DNA from: Phycisphaerae bacterium
GTDB taxonomy: Bacteria > Planctomycetota > Phycisphaerae > UBA1845 > Fen-1342
Direction of reading: 5' to 3'
Assembly (NCBI GenBank): GCA_028277645.1
Contig: JANQFV010000041.1
Coordinates: 124,001-188,000, forward strand
DNA length: 64,000 nt
Part shown: positions 1 to 8,468 of the stretch, piece by piece
Numbering within the stretch: position 1 is the stretch's first letter
Layout of the letters: every line of letters begins with the position of its first letter
Program-made: the position numbers and the translations under genes
Notes under the pieces: generated by a model
Seen by the model: the letters and a program-made list of their open reading frames with translations, nothing else
What the model was told of the DNA's origin: nothing
The model's database searches: none

Positions 1-2
1 AC

Positions 3-1010
3 GGTGTCTTTCGTGGTTTGGCGTGGGTCGTGTCGGTGATGCTGCCGCCGATGGCGATCTTCTTTCCGCTCTTCACGCTGCTCGAAGACGTCGGCTATTT
101 GCCACGCGTCGCGTTCAATCTCGACCGCCTCTTCCGCTGGGCCGGCGCGCACGGCAAGCAGGCGCTGACGATGTCGATGGGCCTGGGCTGCAACGCCGCC
201 GGCGTGATCGCCTGCCGCGTGATCGAAAGCCCGCGCGAAAGGCTGCTCGCGATCGTCACGAACAACTTCACGCTCTGCAACGGTCGCTGGCCCACGATCA
301 TCCTGCTCGCCACGATCTTCGTTGCCCCGCTGGCGCCCGCGGGCTGGGAGATCACGACGGCGACGGCAACCGTCGTCGGCGTGTGCTGCGTCGGCATCGT
401 GGTCACGTTCATGGTCTGCCGCCTGCTCTCTCGCACAATCCTGCGCGGCGAAGCGAGCCACTTCTATCTCGAACTACCGCCTTATCGACGTCCGGCCATT
501 CTGCGCGTGATCTATCGCTCGCTGATCGATCGAACGATTTTCGTCCTCGCGCGGGCGTGTGTCGTCGCCGCCCCGGCCGGTGGAATTATCTGGCTGCTGG
601 GCAACATCGAGCTTGGCGGCGCTTCACTCATGACGCACTGCGCCAACGCGCTCAGTCCCGTCGGCTGGGCACTCGGGCTCGACGGCCTCATCCTGCTGGC
701 GTTTATCATCGCCCTACCCGCCAACGAGATCGTCGTACCCACCATCATCATGGGCTACATGGCCGCCGACCGCATGACCGAGCTCGATGATCCGACCGCG
801 CTCTTTGCATCCGCAGGCTGGACGCTTCGCACGGCGGTCTGTCTGATGCTCTTCTCGCTGCTGCACTTCCCCTGTGCAACGACGACGTGGACGATCTATC
901 GCGAGACAAACAGTGCAAAGTGGACCCTGTTTGCCAACCTCATGCCGACGGCGCTCGCGATCATCGTATGTCTGATCACGGCGACGACGTGGCGTCTGTT
1001 GACCAGTTAG
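3..1010 (+). CDS. feoB: Ferrous iron transporter FeoB, C-terminal part (cut by window start)
   Basis: The frame is open from the first bases, so the gene begins outside the window. The visible ~335 residues are the membrane half of FeoB, the GTP-dependent Fe(II) importer of the inner membrane. Near the start is the LLEDVGYLPRVAF stretch typical of the first Gate region, followed by GLGCNAAGVIACRVIESPRER, the counterpart of the FeoB GxGCxVPAxxxxR signature. The usual V-P-A is N-A-A here. A second conserved loop, LPANEIVVP, and several hydrophobic segments follow. The N-terminal G domain and any feoA partner are not visible. The family call is firm; whether the gene is intact cannot be judged. 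Confidence 0.9.
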   Translation, partial: GVFRGLAWVVSVMLPPMAIFFPLFTLLEDVGYLPRVAFNLDRLFRWAGAHGKQALTMSMGLGCNAAGVIACRVIESPRERLLAIVTNNFTLCNGRWPTIILLATIFVAPLAPAGWEITTATATVVGVCCVGIVVTFMVCRLLSRTILRGEASHFYLELPPYRRPAILRVIYRSLIDRTIFVLARACVVAAPAGGIIWLLGNIELGGASLMTHCANALSPVGWALGLDGLILLAFIIALPANEIVVPTIIMGYMAADRMTELDDPTALFASAGWTLRTAVCLMLFSLLHFPCATTTWTIYRETNSAKWTLFANLMPTALAIIVCLITATTWRLLTS

Positions 1011-1034
1011 CGCTAGCGGCGTCACCAAGTCACG

Positions 1035-1044
1035 GGTATACTCC
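1035..1044 (+). promoter_or_regulatory. Candidate -10 box (TATACT) upstream of resB
   Basis: TATACT at 1037-1042 lies in the feoB-resB gap. No good -35 is visible 16-18 bp upstream. The context GGTATACTCC is also found ahead of the thioredoxin-like gene at 43223-43232, which mildly supports it. It would give a leader of about 60 nt before the GTG start. Confidence 0.3.
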
Positions 1045-1110
1045 ACCCACTTAGCGAGCCGATTTCAGGGCTGTTCGGGCCCGTCCTCTACATTAGCAGA
1101 GAGCCGTCCC

Positions 1111-2724
1111 GTGAATTCCGGACTACCACTCTATCGTCGTAATCCCGTGCTGCGCGTACTCGGCAGTATCTGGCTGGGCATCGTGCTGCTGGCCGGCGTG
1201 CTGGTGTACAGCTCGATCTTCTCCGCGGTCGCACCCGCCCGCTGGGCGCTCGAGATGACCGAGATGCAGGCCTTTCAGCACTGGCTGTTCGTGGGCCTCA
1301 GTGCCGCATTCGCCGCCTCTCTGCTGGTGATCGTCTTCTTCCGCAGCCGCTGGACGCTCACCAACGCCGGCTCGTTGCTTACGCACATCGGGTTGATTCT
1401 GCTCATCGGCGGTGCCCTCACGTACTTCGGCAGCAAGATCGAAGGCGACGTGCTGCTCGAATCGCCACGCATCGATGTCCGTCTCACCGCCGGCGACCGC
1501 AGTACGCCGTTGGCGCGCATCCCGGCGACGACGGACACTGCCTGGGGCCGCATGTTGCCCCACCGCAATGAGCCGCTGTTCCTGACCGTGCTCGAGACGC
1601 GCCCCGCGAACGACGTTGCCGTGGGCGAGGCGGATATAGAGGTCCGACTCGGCTCCGGCGCAGCGCGTACCGTCACGCTCCGCAATGATGACGACGCGTG
1701 GCAACCGGTTGAGGAGAACACGTGGATTCGTCTCACCGGCGGCGCGGCCCAGACGAAGTTCTACGACGACGAACGCCCGGCGCTTTACGTGCGGAACCTG
1801 TCGAAAGGCACCCAGTCAATACGTCCGATCGACACACTCCCCATCTATCGTGAGCGATACGTGCCTGATGGCGAGCCGCTACGGGACACGCGCGGTGTAG
1901 CCATCCTGCCCACGCGCGCCAGACCTGAATGGCGGCTGCTCGGGATGGCGATCCCGACGGGCTGGTTCGAGCGCTGGCGCATGCCCATCAACGTCGACAT
2001 GCGCGATCTGCCGTTCGACGTGCGCATCACCGGCTATACCCCCTTCGTCGAGGGCTTTCGCGCGGCAACCGACGCAAACGGCGACAGCATCACGATCCCC
2101 GTGCTCACGCCGCACGGCGAGCGCCGAATGAATCTCAGCGCGCGCTCGATGTCCGCGATTCGTATCAAGATCACCGGCCGCGATGCACACGCCGACTGGG
2201 AGCTAACGCGCTGGGTGCCGTTCAGCATGTACCCCGACGAGGCCGCCGTGCGCTCGCTCGATTTCATCTATCCCGGCGACAAGCAGCGCTGGCAGTTGGT
2301 CTACTCACGCTTCGAGCACCACCTGAACGCGACGCTCGCCGCGAACAACCTCTGGGTCGAGCACTTCCCCGGAGAGCGTGGCATTCAGTCCTATCACAGC
2401 ACGATTCGTGTCGACGACGGCGAGCGCGCCTACGCCACAACCGTCGAGACCAATCAGACCATCGCCGTTGGACGCTGGACACTCTTCCAAAGCGGTTTCG
2501 CTTCCGATCGGTGGAGCTACTCGATCCTCGGCGTCGGCAACCGCTACGGGATTCTCCCCATGAACGCCGGTTGGATACTGATCTCCATCGGCTGTGTGTT
2601 CGCCTTCTATATCAAACCCCTGCTGCTGCGCCGCGCTCGTGCGGCGGTATCCAGCGACGTAACTGCCACGTTCGCCATCGCGAGCGAAGACGACCGCACC
2701 GGAGGTACCAGCGATGCGGCCTGA
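1111..2724 (+). CDS. resB: Cytochrome c biogenesis protein ResB
   Basis: ResB-family component of the system II cytochrome c maturation machinery. With CcsA/ResC it carries haem across the membrane and attaches it to apocytochromes on the outer face. The 537-residue product has hydrophobic segments near residues 12-35, 58-76 and 88-103. The third starts with LLTHIGLILLIGGAL. A long hydrophilic extracytoplasmic region follows, then a final membrane segment near residue 480 and a charged tail. The start is GTG. The stop lies inside the next gene (11-bp overlap), so the two are almost certainly cotranscribed. The octahaem cytochrome at 50.5-52.9 kb is a plausible client. Confidence 0.9.
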   Translation: MNSGLPLYRRNPVLRVLGSIWLGIVLLAGVLVYSSIFSAVAPARWALEMTEMQAFQHWLFVGLSAAFAASLLVIVFFRSRWTLTNAGSLLTHIGLILLIGGALTYFGSKIEGDVLLESPRIDVRLTAGDRSTPLARIPATTDTAWGRMLPHRNEPLFLTVLETRPANDVAVGEADIEVRLGSGAARTVTLRNDDDAWQPVEENTWIRLTGGAAQTKFYDDERPALYVRNLSKGTQSIRPIDTLPIYRERYVPDGEPLRDTRGVAILPTRARPEWRLLGMAIPTGWFERWRMPINVDMRDLPFDVRITGYTPFVEGFRAATDANGDSITIPVLTPHGERRMNLSARSMSAIRIKITGRDAHADWELTRWVPFSMYPDEAAVRSLDFIYPGDKQRWQLVYSRFEHHLNATLAANNLWVEHFPGERGIQSYHSTIRVDDGERAYATTVETNQTIAVGRWTLFQSGFASDRWSYSILGVGNRYGILPMNAGWILISIGCVFAFYIKPLLLRRARAAVSSDVTATFAIASEDDRTGGTSDAA

Positions 2725-4513
2725 GAACTTCACGATAACTCGCACTAATCTCCTGTCCGCCGCGGCGATCGTAATCACCGGCACGCTCATCGGGTGCAGT
2801 GAGCCCGAACCGCATACGGCGTCACACCCCGCAACTGAGATCGATCAACAGATCGACTGGAGCACGGCGCGGCTGATCGCCGTACAGGACGGCGGGCGCT
2901 ACAAAACGCTGGAGTCTTTTGCCCGCGAATCATTCGACGCGCTCAGCGGCAAGGAAAACCTGCCGGGCCTTAGTCCGCTCGCCTCGCTGATGGACTGGCT
3001 GTTCCGACCAGAGGCCTACATCGACACACCCGTCATCAAGGTCAGCAGCGCCGGCGTGCGCGCCGAGATGGCCCGCACGCTCAGCGATGAGAAACGCGAG
3101 CGCATCATGCGCACGAAGCGGTTCACGCCGCGCGAACTCGCCAATCCGGCATTGCAGCAAGCTCTGCTGGAAATGGAATCCCAGCCACGCAAGATGAACG
3201 CGGTGAACAAGGTGCGTCACGCCCAGGCCATCGCCCAGCGCCTGAACGACTTGACGGCGATCGTGCCGCAACCGGTCGGCGACGACGTCGCACCGTGGTT
3301 CCCCCCGCAGGCATTGCTCGCGAACCTGTCCGAAGACGTGCTGGCCCAGATGGGTATGTCGCGATCCGCCTTGCCGCCCGGCGCTCGCATGCCCGTTCCG
3401 GGCGTTTCATCCGATGACGCGCTGGCAATCACGATCAACTGGACTTCGCTTCGCGCGGCGTGGCTCTCCGGTGACGCTGTCAACGTGGAGAAATACCTCG
3501 CCCAACTCGCCGGACAACTGCCCACACTCGCCCCCGACGGCGTATACCCCGCGCTCGCTCAGCGGGCTGCTGAAGCCCGCTACTACGCCGCCGGCAAGTT
3601 CACGTACGGCTGGGTGCTGTACTTCCTCGGCGGTCTGTTCGCCGTGCCCGCGATGGTCACACGCTGGCGCACGCCCTGGGTGCTCGCGCTGCTGCTGATC
3701 CTCGGCGGACTGGGGATTCACACCTATGGCCTCGGCCTCCGTTGGTACATCCTCGGACGCATCCCGGTCGCGAATATCTTCGAAGCGATCATGGCCTCGA
3801 CCGCGATCGGCATCGCGATCACGCTGCTCATCGAAGTGTTCCAGCGCACGCGTGTCATTCCGGTCGCCGCTGCCGCGACCGGCTTCGTCGCGCTGCTGCT
3901 CGGGCAGAACGTGCTGCCCGGCGCCGCGCTTGCGACCATCCCGGCGATCCTCGACGATATCCAACTACGCATTCACACCGTCACGGTGATCACGTCGTAC
4001 GCGCTGATCTTTCTGGCCGCGATGATCGCGATCGTCTACCTGATTGGCTATTACTCCATGTCGTTCCACCGCACCGTCGCTGCCGCACCGGAAGTCTTGC
4101 CCATGACGGCGGGACCGTCAGCAGTCACAGCGATTAACCCCCAGCGCCCCGTGCTGGCCGGCGCCCTGCCCGGCGACGAAGGCCGCACAGAGAAGACACC
4201 CACCTGGCTCAACAACATCGACTGGACGCACCTGATCATCCTCAACATGGTGCTGATCCTGCTCTTCGTCGGCGGCATTATCCTCGGCGCGTGGTGGGCG
4301 GACTATTCCTGGGGCCGGCCGTGGGGTTGGGACCCGAAGGAGGTCTTCGCGCTGAACACCTGGCTGGTGTACGCGATCCTGCTGCACATCCGATTCGTTG
4401 TGAAACGCCGCGGACTGTGGACGGCGTGGCTATCGCTGGCCGGCTGCGCGATGATGATCTTCAACTGGTTCGTGGTGAACTTCTACATCGTGGGCCTGCA
4501 CAGCTACGCGTAG
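2714..4513 (+). CDS. ccsA: Cytochrome c assembly protein CcsA/ResC with N-terminal lipoprotein-like extension
   Basis: Haem-handling partner of ResB in system II. The C-terminal half (from about residue 295) is a multi-span CcsA domain that ends with the haem-binding WWD-type segment WGRPWGWDPKEVFALNTW. Histidines in membrane-flanking loops are also present, as expected. The first ~290 residues are unusual. They begin with a lipobox-like LIGC near residue 28, followed by a soluble extracytoplasmic region of about 260 residues that standard CcsA proteins (about 300-350 residues) lack. The 599-residue product therefore looks like an export-anchored domain fused to CcsA. It overlaps resB by 11 bp and ends 23 bp from the convergent pyrE. 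Confidence 0.9.
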   Translation: MRPENFTITRTNLLSAAAIVITGTLIGCSEPEPHTASHPATEIDQQIDWSTARLIAVQDGGRYKTLESFARESFDALSGKENLPGLSPLASLMDWLFRPEAYIDTPVIKVSSAGVRAEMARTLSDEKRERIMRTKRFTPRELANPALQQALLEMESQPRKMNAVNKVRHAQAIAQRLNDLTAIVPQPVGDDVAPWFPPQALLANLSEDVLAQMGMSRSALPPGARMPVPGVSSDDALAITINWTSLRAAWLSGDAVNVEKYLAQLAGQLPTLAPDGVYPALAQRAAEARYYAAGKFTYGWVLYFLGGLFAVPAMVTRWRTPWVLALLLILGGLGIHTYGLGLRWYILGRIPVANIFEAIMASTAIGIAITLLIEVFQRTRVIPVAAAATGFVALLLGQNVLPGAALATIPAILDDIQLRIHTVTVITSYALIFLAAMIAIVYLIGYYSMSFHRTVAAAPEVLPMTAGPSAVTAINPQRPVLAGALPGDEGRTEKTPTWLNNIDWTHLIILNMVLILLFVGGIILGAWWADYSWGRPWGWDPKEVFALNTWLVYAILLHIRFVVKRRGLWTAWLSLAGCAMMIFNWFVVNFYIVGLHSYA

Positions 4514-4536
4514 TGCGGTCTGGCACCCGGACGGCT

Positions 4537-5070
4537 TTACTTTGGTATCTGCACACCCAGATCGGCCGTCGTGAACAGCGTGTCGAAGCGGATGCCTGCC
4601 CGCTCGACGGCTTCGCGACCGCCTTCCTGGCGATCGATGGTCACGACCAGCCCGACGACCTCGGCGCCCGCTTCCTTCAACGTCTTGCAGGCCTCGATCG
4701 CCTGTCCGCCGGAGGTGCAGATGTCCTCGACCAGCAGCACGCGTTCGCCCTTCTCCAGACGCCCCTCGATCAGCTTGCCCGTGCCGTAATCGGCCTTCTT
4801 GCTGTTGCGCACGATTACGAACGGCTTGCCGGTTTCCAACGCAGTCGCCGCGGCCAGCGCGATACCGCCCAGTTCCGCGCCGGCGATGCGATCGACGGTG
4901 TCGTCGACGAACTTCGCAAACCGCTTGCCCAGCTCCCTCAGCAACTCCGGCCGCGTCTCGAACAAGTACTTGTCGAGGTAGTACTTGCTCTTGCGCCCGC
5001 TGCGCAGTGTGAAGTCGCCTTCGAGCAATGCGGCGTTTCTCAACGCTTGCGCCAGTTCGGCATCGGTCAT
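4537..5070 (-). CDS. pyrE: Orotate phosphoribosyltransferase
   Basis: Converts orotate plus PRPP to orotidine 5'-phosphate in de novo pyrimidine synthesis, in the cytosol. The 177-residue length fits the short bacterial class. The PRPP-binding loop is seen in VLLVEDICTSGGQAIEA (about residues 110-126), where E-D and the following T-S-G-G hold the pyrophosphate. SGRKSKYYLDKYLF near residue 24 matches the N-terminal orotate-site segment. The ATG overlaps the stop of the upstream GbsR-type regulator in an ATGA arrangement, implying translational coupling and control by the same promoter. Confidence 0.95.
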   Translation of the reverse strand: MTDAELAQALRNAALLEGDFTLRSGRKSKYYLDKYLFETRPELLRELGKRFAKFVDDTVDRIAGAELGGIALAAATALETGKPFVIVRNSKKADYGTGKLIEGRLEKGERVLLVEDICTSGGQAIEACKTLKEAGAEVVGLVVTIDRQEGGREAVERAGIRFDTLFTTADLGVQIPK

Positions 5071-5723
5071 GTGCGTGCTTTCTTCTTGGTGTTGCGTTTC
5101 TTCGTCGACGTCGCGCTCTTACGCGGCTGTTTGGCAGCAGGTCGCGCGCCACCGCTTCCGACGTCAGTCACAGGCAGCGTACCCGCATTCGCGGCCTGCT
5201 CAAAGCAGTTCGCCAGGTGCGTGACGCCGGTGTTGCCGAAATCGAGCACAGCTTCAAACAAACGTCCCATCGTCGTAAGAAACTCGCGCAGCTCGTCGAG
5301 TCGCCGGAGCAGCTCGTCCGCCGCTGGCTTATCCACATCGTCGCCGCGCCGCGCCTCGACGACGTGCTCACGGCAACGGTCGATCGTCGCGATGATCGGT
5401 TCGACTTCGCGCCGTCGCCGTTCGCGCAAGATCGTCTCGAACATGTGCCAGACGTCGGTGTCGGCTCGGAAGTACTCCTTGCGATCGCCGAATTTGTGTT
5501 CCCGGCGAATCAGCCCCCAATCGATCAGCCCGCGCAGATTCATGCTGGCGTTGCCGCGCGAAACGTGCAATTGCGACATGATGTCGTCCGTACACAGCGG
5601 CTCATCCGACACGAACAGCAGCGCGTGAATCTCCGCCATCGTGCGGCTGATCCCCCAATAGCCGCCCATCTCACCCCAGCGACGAACGAGCAGGTTTTTC
5701 GCATCGGTCAGCGCGTCGGGCAT
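5067..5723 (-). CDS. GbsR/MarR-type transcriptional regulator
   Basis: A 218-residue winged-helix regulator. RWGEMGGYWGISRTMAEIHALLFVSDEPL near the N-terminus is the hallmark of GbsR-like proteins. The recognition region DIMSQLHVSRGNASMNLRGLI follows, and then helical, charged C-terminal regions end in a Lys/Ala/Thr-rich tail. The start at 5723 is chosen because AAGGAG lies 8 bp upstream. The frame stays open further upstream, but that extension would translate an interspersed repeat. The gene is coupled to pyrE by a 4-bp overlap. A palindrome between its promoter and RBS suggests autoregulation. The effector is unknown; GbsR of Bacillus senses choline, but nothing here shows such a ligand. 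Confidence 0.85.
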   Translation of the reverse strand: MPDALTDAKNLLVRRWGEMGGYWGISRTMAEIHALLFVSDEPLCTDDIMSQLHVSRGNASMNLRGLIDWGLIRREHKFGDRKEYFRADTDVWHMFETILRERRRREVEPIIATIDRCREHVVEARRGDDVDKPAADELLRRLDELREFLTTMGRLFEAVLDFGNTGVTHLANCFEQAANAGTLPVTDVGSGGARPAAKQPRKSATSTKKRNTKKKART

Positions 5724-5738
5724 GTCGAGCTCCTTGAA

Positions 5739-5754
5739 AGTTTCAGAAGAAACT
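5739..5754. promoter_or_regulatory. Perfect inverted repeat AGTTTC-AGAA-GAAACT, candidate operator
   Basis: Two 6-bp arms are separated by 4 bp, in the leader of the GbsR-like gene. The repeat lies just downstream of the predicted transcription start and upstream of the Shine-Dalgarno sequence. A dimeric winged-helix repressor bound here would block the promoter at 5761-5788. The regulator-operator pairing is inferred. Confidence 0.45.
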
Positions 5755-5760
5755 AAAACT

Positions 5761-5788
5761 ATGATATCTGCGACATTGCCGAGTTCAA
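5761..5788 (-). promoter_or_regulatory. Predicted sigma-70 promoter of the regulator-pyrE pair
   Basis: On the minus strand, TTGAAC (5788-5783) and TATCAT (5766-5761) are separated by 16 bp. The -10 matches consensus at five of six positions and the -35 at four of six. The predicted start near 5754 gives a leader of about 30 nt. Confidence 0.5.
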
Positions 5789-5858
5789 GGCCCCCTACCG
5801 AATACGCGAGCCCGGGTCTTCCGCACCGGCGCGGCACGACAGTGACTGCGGCGCCCCC

Positions 5859-5950
5859 GTCATTCCGACAAGCGCAGCGCGGAGGAATCTTCGTCCAATC
5901 GTGCAGGGCCGTCGGGCCGCGAGTAGATCCCTCGCTACGCTCGGGATGAC
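5859..5950. repeat. 92-bp interspersed repeat with inverted ends (copy 1)
   Basis: Begins GTCATTCCGACAAGCGCAGC and ends in a roughly complementary CTCGCTACGCTCGGGATGAC, so the ends form terminal inverted repeats around a variable centre. A second element of exactly 92 bp lies at 39790-39881 and a partial one at 39117-39166. It carries no gene. It reaches into the 3' end of the radical SAM gene and supplies that gene's last codons and stop. Confidence 0.75.
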
Positions 5951-7026
5951 GGCAAGCCCCACACACCCGCGATCTTCGCGCCACAGTCCGGGCAGGCCCC
6001 GTCGTTCAGTCGATTGCCTCGCACGGTAAACCCCTGCCGTACAATAAGTTCTACACCGCAGCCGGGACAACACGTGTCTTCCCACGCGCCGACCTGCCCG
6101 GGCAGATTGCCCGCGTAGACGTACCGCAGTCCAGCCGCCCGTCCGATCTCGCCGGCCCGCAGTAGTGTCGATGCGGGCGTGCGTGGCGGCCCCTGCATCT
6201 TGTAGTCCGGGTGAAACGCCGTCACGTGCCACGGGATGTCGACCGAGACGCGCGCCAGGAACTCGGCCATCCGCCGCAGCTCGTCGTCCCCGTCGTTCAT
6301 CGTCGGCACGATCAGCGTCACCACTTCCACCCAGAAACCGAGTTCGTGCGCGCGGCGAATCGTGTCACAGACTGTGTCGAGATTCCCACCCAGCTTGCGA
6401 TAAGCCTCCGCCGTGAACGCCTTCAGGTCGATCTTGTACAAATCCACGTATGGACGCAGATACTCGAGCACCTCCGGCGTGGCGTTCCCATTCGAGACGT
6501 AGGCCCCCACCAATCCGTGCGGCCTGCCGAGCTTGAAGATCTCGACGGCCCACTCGGACGTGATCAGCGGCTCGTTGTAGGTGCTGGTCAGCACCGGGCA
6601 ATCGTTGCTCAGAGCGAGCCGCACGATTTCCTCGGGCTCGACGAAGGACGGCTTTGCGACCACCTCGTTGTCGCGCAGCGTCTGACTGGTGATCCAATTC
6701 TGGCAGAACGAGCAGTGATAGTCACAGCCCAACATTCCGAACGATAACGCATCACACCCGGGAAACGCGTGAAAGAACGGCTTCTTCTCGATCGGATCGG
6801 CAGCCAGTCCGGCCACGTACCCGCGCGGCACGCGCAATTCGCCGCCCTCGTTGAATCTGACGCGACACACCCCTGGACGTCCCGGCAGCACGCGGCACCG
6901 GTGACCGCACGCCAAGCATTGCTGAACGTCGTCACCATCGTCGCGAACCAACTCCTCGGCGGCTGGCCCGGTGTGCTCGGCCAGCAGCTTCCGGAGCGAC
7001 ACAACCTCAGGTGTGGGTGCAGGCAT
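5935..7026 (-). CDS. amrS: AmmeMemoRadiSam system radical SAM enzyme
   Basis: A 363-residue radical SAM protein of the AmrS type, which travels with AMMECR1 and Memo-like proteins. The reaction is not established from sequence. The cluster-binding CxxxCxxC is CDYHCSFC near residue 105. An N-terminal CLACGHRC motif and a C-terminal pair, CCPGCG and ACPDCG, suggest additional metal sites. TSTYNEPLI and the ETD-like segments of the family are present. I chose ATG 7026; the frame extends to a TTG at 7101, but that would overlap the upstream dehydrogenase by 38 bp. The final SSRA residues and stop come from the interspersed repeat at 5859-5950. No AMMECR1 or Memo gene is in view. Confidence 0.88.
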   Translation of the reverse strand: MPAPTPEVVSLRKLLAEHTGPAAEELVRDDGDDVQQCLACGHRCRVLPGRPGVCRVRFNEGGELRVPRGYVAGLAADPIEKKPFFHAFPGCDALSFGMLGCDYHCSFCQNWITSQTLRDNEVVAKPSFVEPEEIVRLALSNDCPVLTSTYNEPLITSEWAVEIFKLGRPHGLVGAYVSNGNATPEVLEYLRPYVDLYKIDLKAFTAEAYRKLGGNLDTVCDTIRRAHELGFWVEVVTLIVPTMNDGDDELRRMAEFLARVSVDIPWHVTAFHPDYKMQGPPRTPASTLLRAGEIGRAAGLRYVYAGNLPGQVGAWEDTCCPGCGVELIVRQGFTVRGNRLNDGACPDCGAKIAGVWGLPSSRA

Positions 7027-7063
7027 GGCAGTGTTGTCCAGCCGTATGGCCGTGGCCGCCGTG

Positions 7064-8374
7064 TTACGTAACCGTCGGTCGACCGACGGCGTAGTACTCA
7101 AATCCGTAACGCCGCATCGTAGCCGGCTCGTAGAGATTGCGTCCGTCGAAAATCAACGGTTGCTTGAGCGCGTCACGAATCTGCTCAAAGTCGGGGCTGC
7201 GGAACTCCATCCACTCGGTTGCGATGATCAGCGCGTCGCAATCCGGTAGAACCGCGTAGGGATCCTCCGCGTAGCCGACACGGTCGCCGAGCAACTGCCG
7301 CGTGGAGCCAAGTGCCTCTGGATCATATGCAACGATCTGTGCACCGGCGTCCAGTAGGGCCTCGACCAGCGTGATCGCCGGCGCTTCGCGAATGTCATCG
7401 GTTTGCGGCTTGAACGCCAGCCCCCAAATCGCAAACCGCCGTCCGCTGAGCTTGTCCTCAAACCGCTGCCGAATCCGCTCGAACATGTTTGTCCGCTGCA
7501 TCACGTTTCGGCGATGCACGGACTCGAGCAGTGCGCAGTCGGCACCAGACGCCCGCCCGAAGCTCGCCAGGGCCTGGACATCCTTTGGAAAGCAGCTACC
7601 GCCGTAACCCAGACCCGGATACAGGAAATGGTTACCGATGCGCTGATCCGATCCCATCCCGCGGCGGACTTCATTTACGTCCACACCGAGTTGCTGGCAC
7701 AGCTCGGCCACCTCGTTAATGAAGCTGATGCGCGTCGCGAGGTATGCGTTGGCGGCATACTTGGTCAGTTCGGCCGCCGCCCGGCTCATGCGGAGAATCG
7801 GCCGGTTATTGCGGACAAACGGCAGGTGCAGTTCCGCCACTTCGTCGCCTGCTTCGACGTCGTCGGCGCCAACCACGACACGATCCGGCCGCATGAAGTC
7901 GTTCAGCGCTGAGCCTTCCTTCAAGAACTCCGGATTGCTCACGACCGGGCAGCGGAAACGCATCTGATCGGCAATGACCTGCTCCAGGCGGTCGCCTGTC
8001 CCCACCGGCACCGTGCTCTTCGTGACGACAATGGCAGATCCGGTGAGCGCTGCCGCGATCTCACGCGCAACGCGCTCAATGGCGGAGAGGTCCGCCGAAC
8101 CGTCCGCCGCCGGCGGCGTGCCAACTGCAATGAAGATGATCCGCGTTCGCGCGACTGCGTCCGCGAGCGTTGTGCTGAAGCGCAGACGCCCCGCGGCCGC
8201 GTTCTTCCGCACGAGCTCGGCGAGTCCCGGCTCGAAGAACGGACACTCGCCAGCGCGAAGTGCCGCAATCTTGGACTCGTTATTGTCTACCGCGGTGACG
8301 TGATTACCGCTGTCCGCCAGACAGGCGGCGGTCACCAGTCCCACGTAGCCACTACCGATGACGCCCACGCGCAT
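7064..8374 (-). CDS. ugd: UDP-glucose 6-dehydrogenase
   Basis: Oxidises UDP-glucose to UDP-glucuronate with two NAD+, in the cytosol. The 436 residues open with the Rossmann motif GSGYVG. They contain VGTPP near residue 85, KSTVPVGT near 120, NPEFLKEGSA near 150 and the catalytic cysteine in GYGGSCFPKD near 260. All expected residues are present. AAAGGA lies 8 bp before the ATG. The gene is divergent from a UDP-glucuronate decarboxylase across a 94-bp gap, so product and substrate match. A GDP-mannose dehydrogenase is the only close alternative and fits the context less well. Confidence 0.93.
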   Translation of the reverse strand: MRVGVIGSGYVGLVTAACLADSGNHVTAVDNNESKIAALRAGECPFFEPGLAELVRKNAAAGRLRFSTTLADAVARTRIIFIAVGTPPAADGSADLSAIERVAREIAAALTGSAIVVTKSTVPVGTGDRLEQVIADQMRFRCPVVSNPEFLKEGSALNDFMRPDRVVVGADDVEAGDEVAELHLPFVRNNRPILRMSRAAAELTKYAANAYLATRISFINEVAELCQQLGVDVNEVRRGMGSDQRIGNHFLYPGLGYGGSCFPKDVQALASFGRASGADCALLESVHRRNVMQRTNMFERIRQRFEDKLSGRRFAIWGLAFKPQTDDIREAPAITLVEALLDAGAQIVAYDPEALGSTRQLLGDRVGYAEDPYAVLPDCDALIIATEWMEFRSPDFEQIRDALKQPLIFDGRNLYEPATMRRYGFEYYAVGRPTVT

Positions 8375-8468
8375 ATTGGTTATCCTTTCGCTTCAGCATC
8401 AGTTTACCCGACCTACCCATGGAGCACAGGGCCAATGAGCACGCAAACGACGGCAGAGGCGTAAACAC

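Noticed and set aside
4291..5628. Long plus-strand frame (445 codons) across the ccsA end and pyrE
   Set aside because: It is antisense to pyrE and the GbsR-like gene, both of which have clear family motifs. The composition is that of a shadow frame in high-GC DNA.
5724..5984. N-terminal extension of the GbsR-like protein
   Set aside because: It would translate the interspersed repeat (giving HPERSEGS) and the promoter. A strong RBS marks 5723 as the start.
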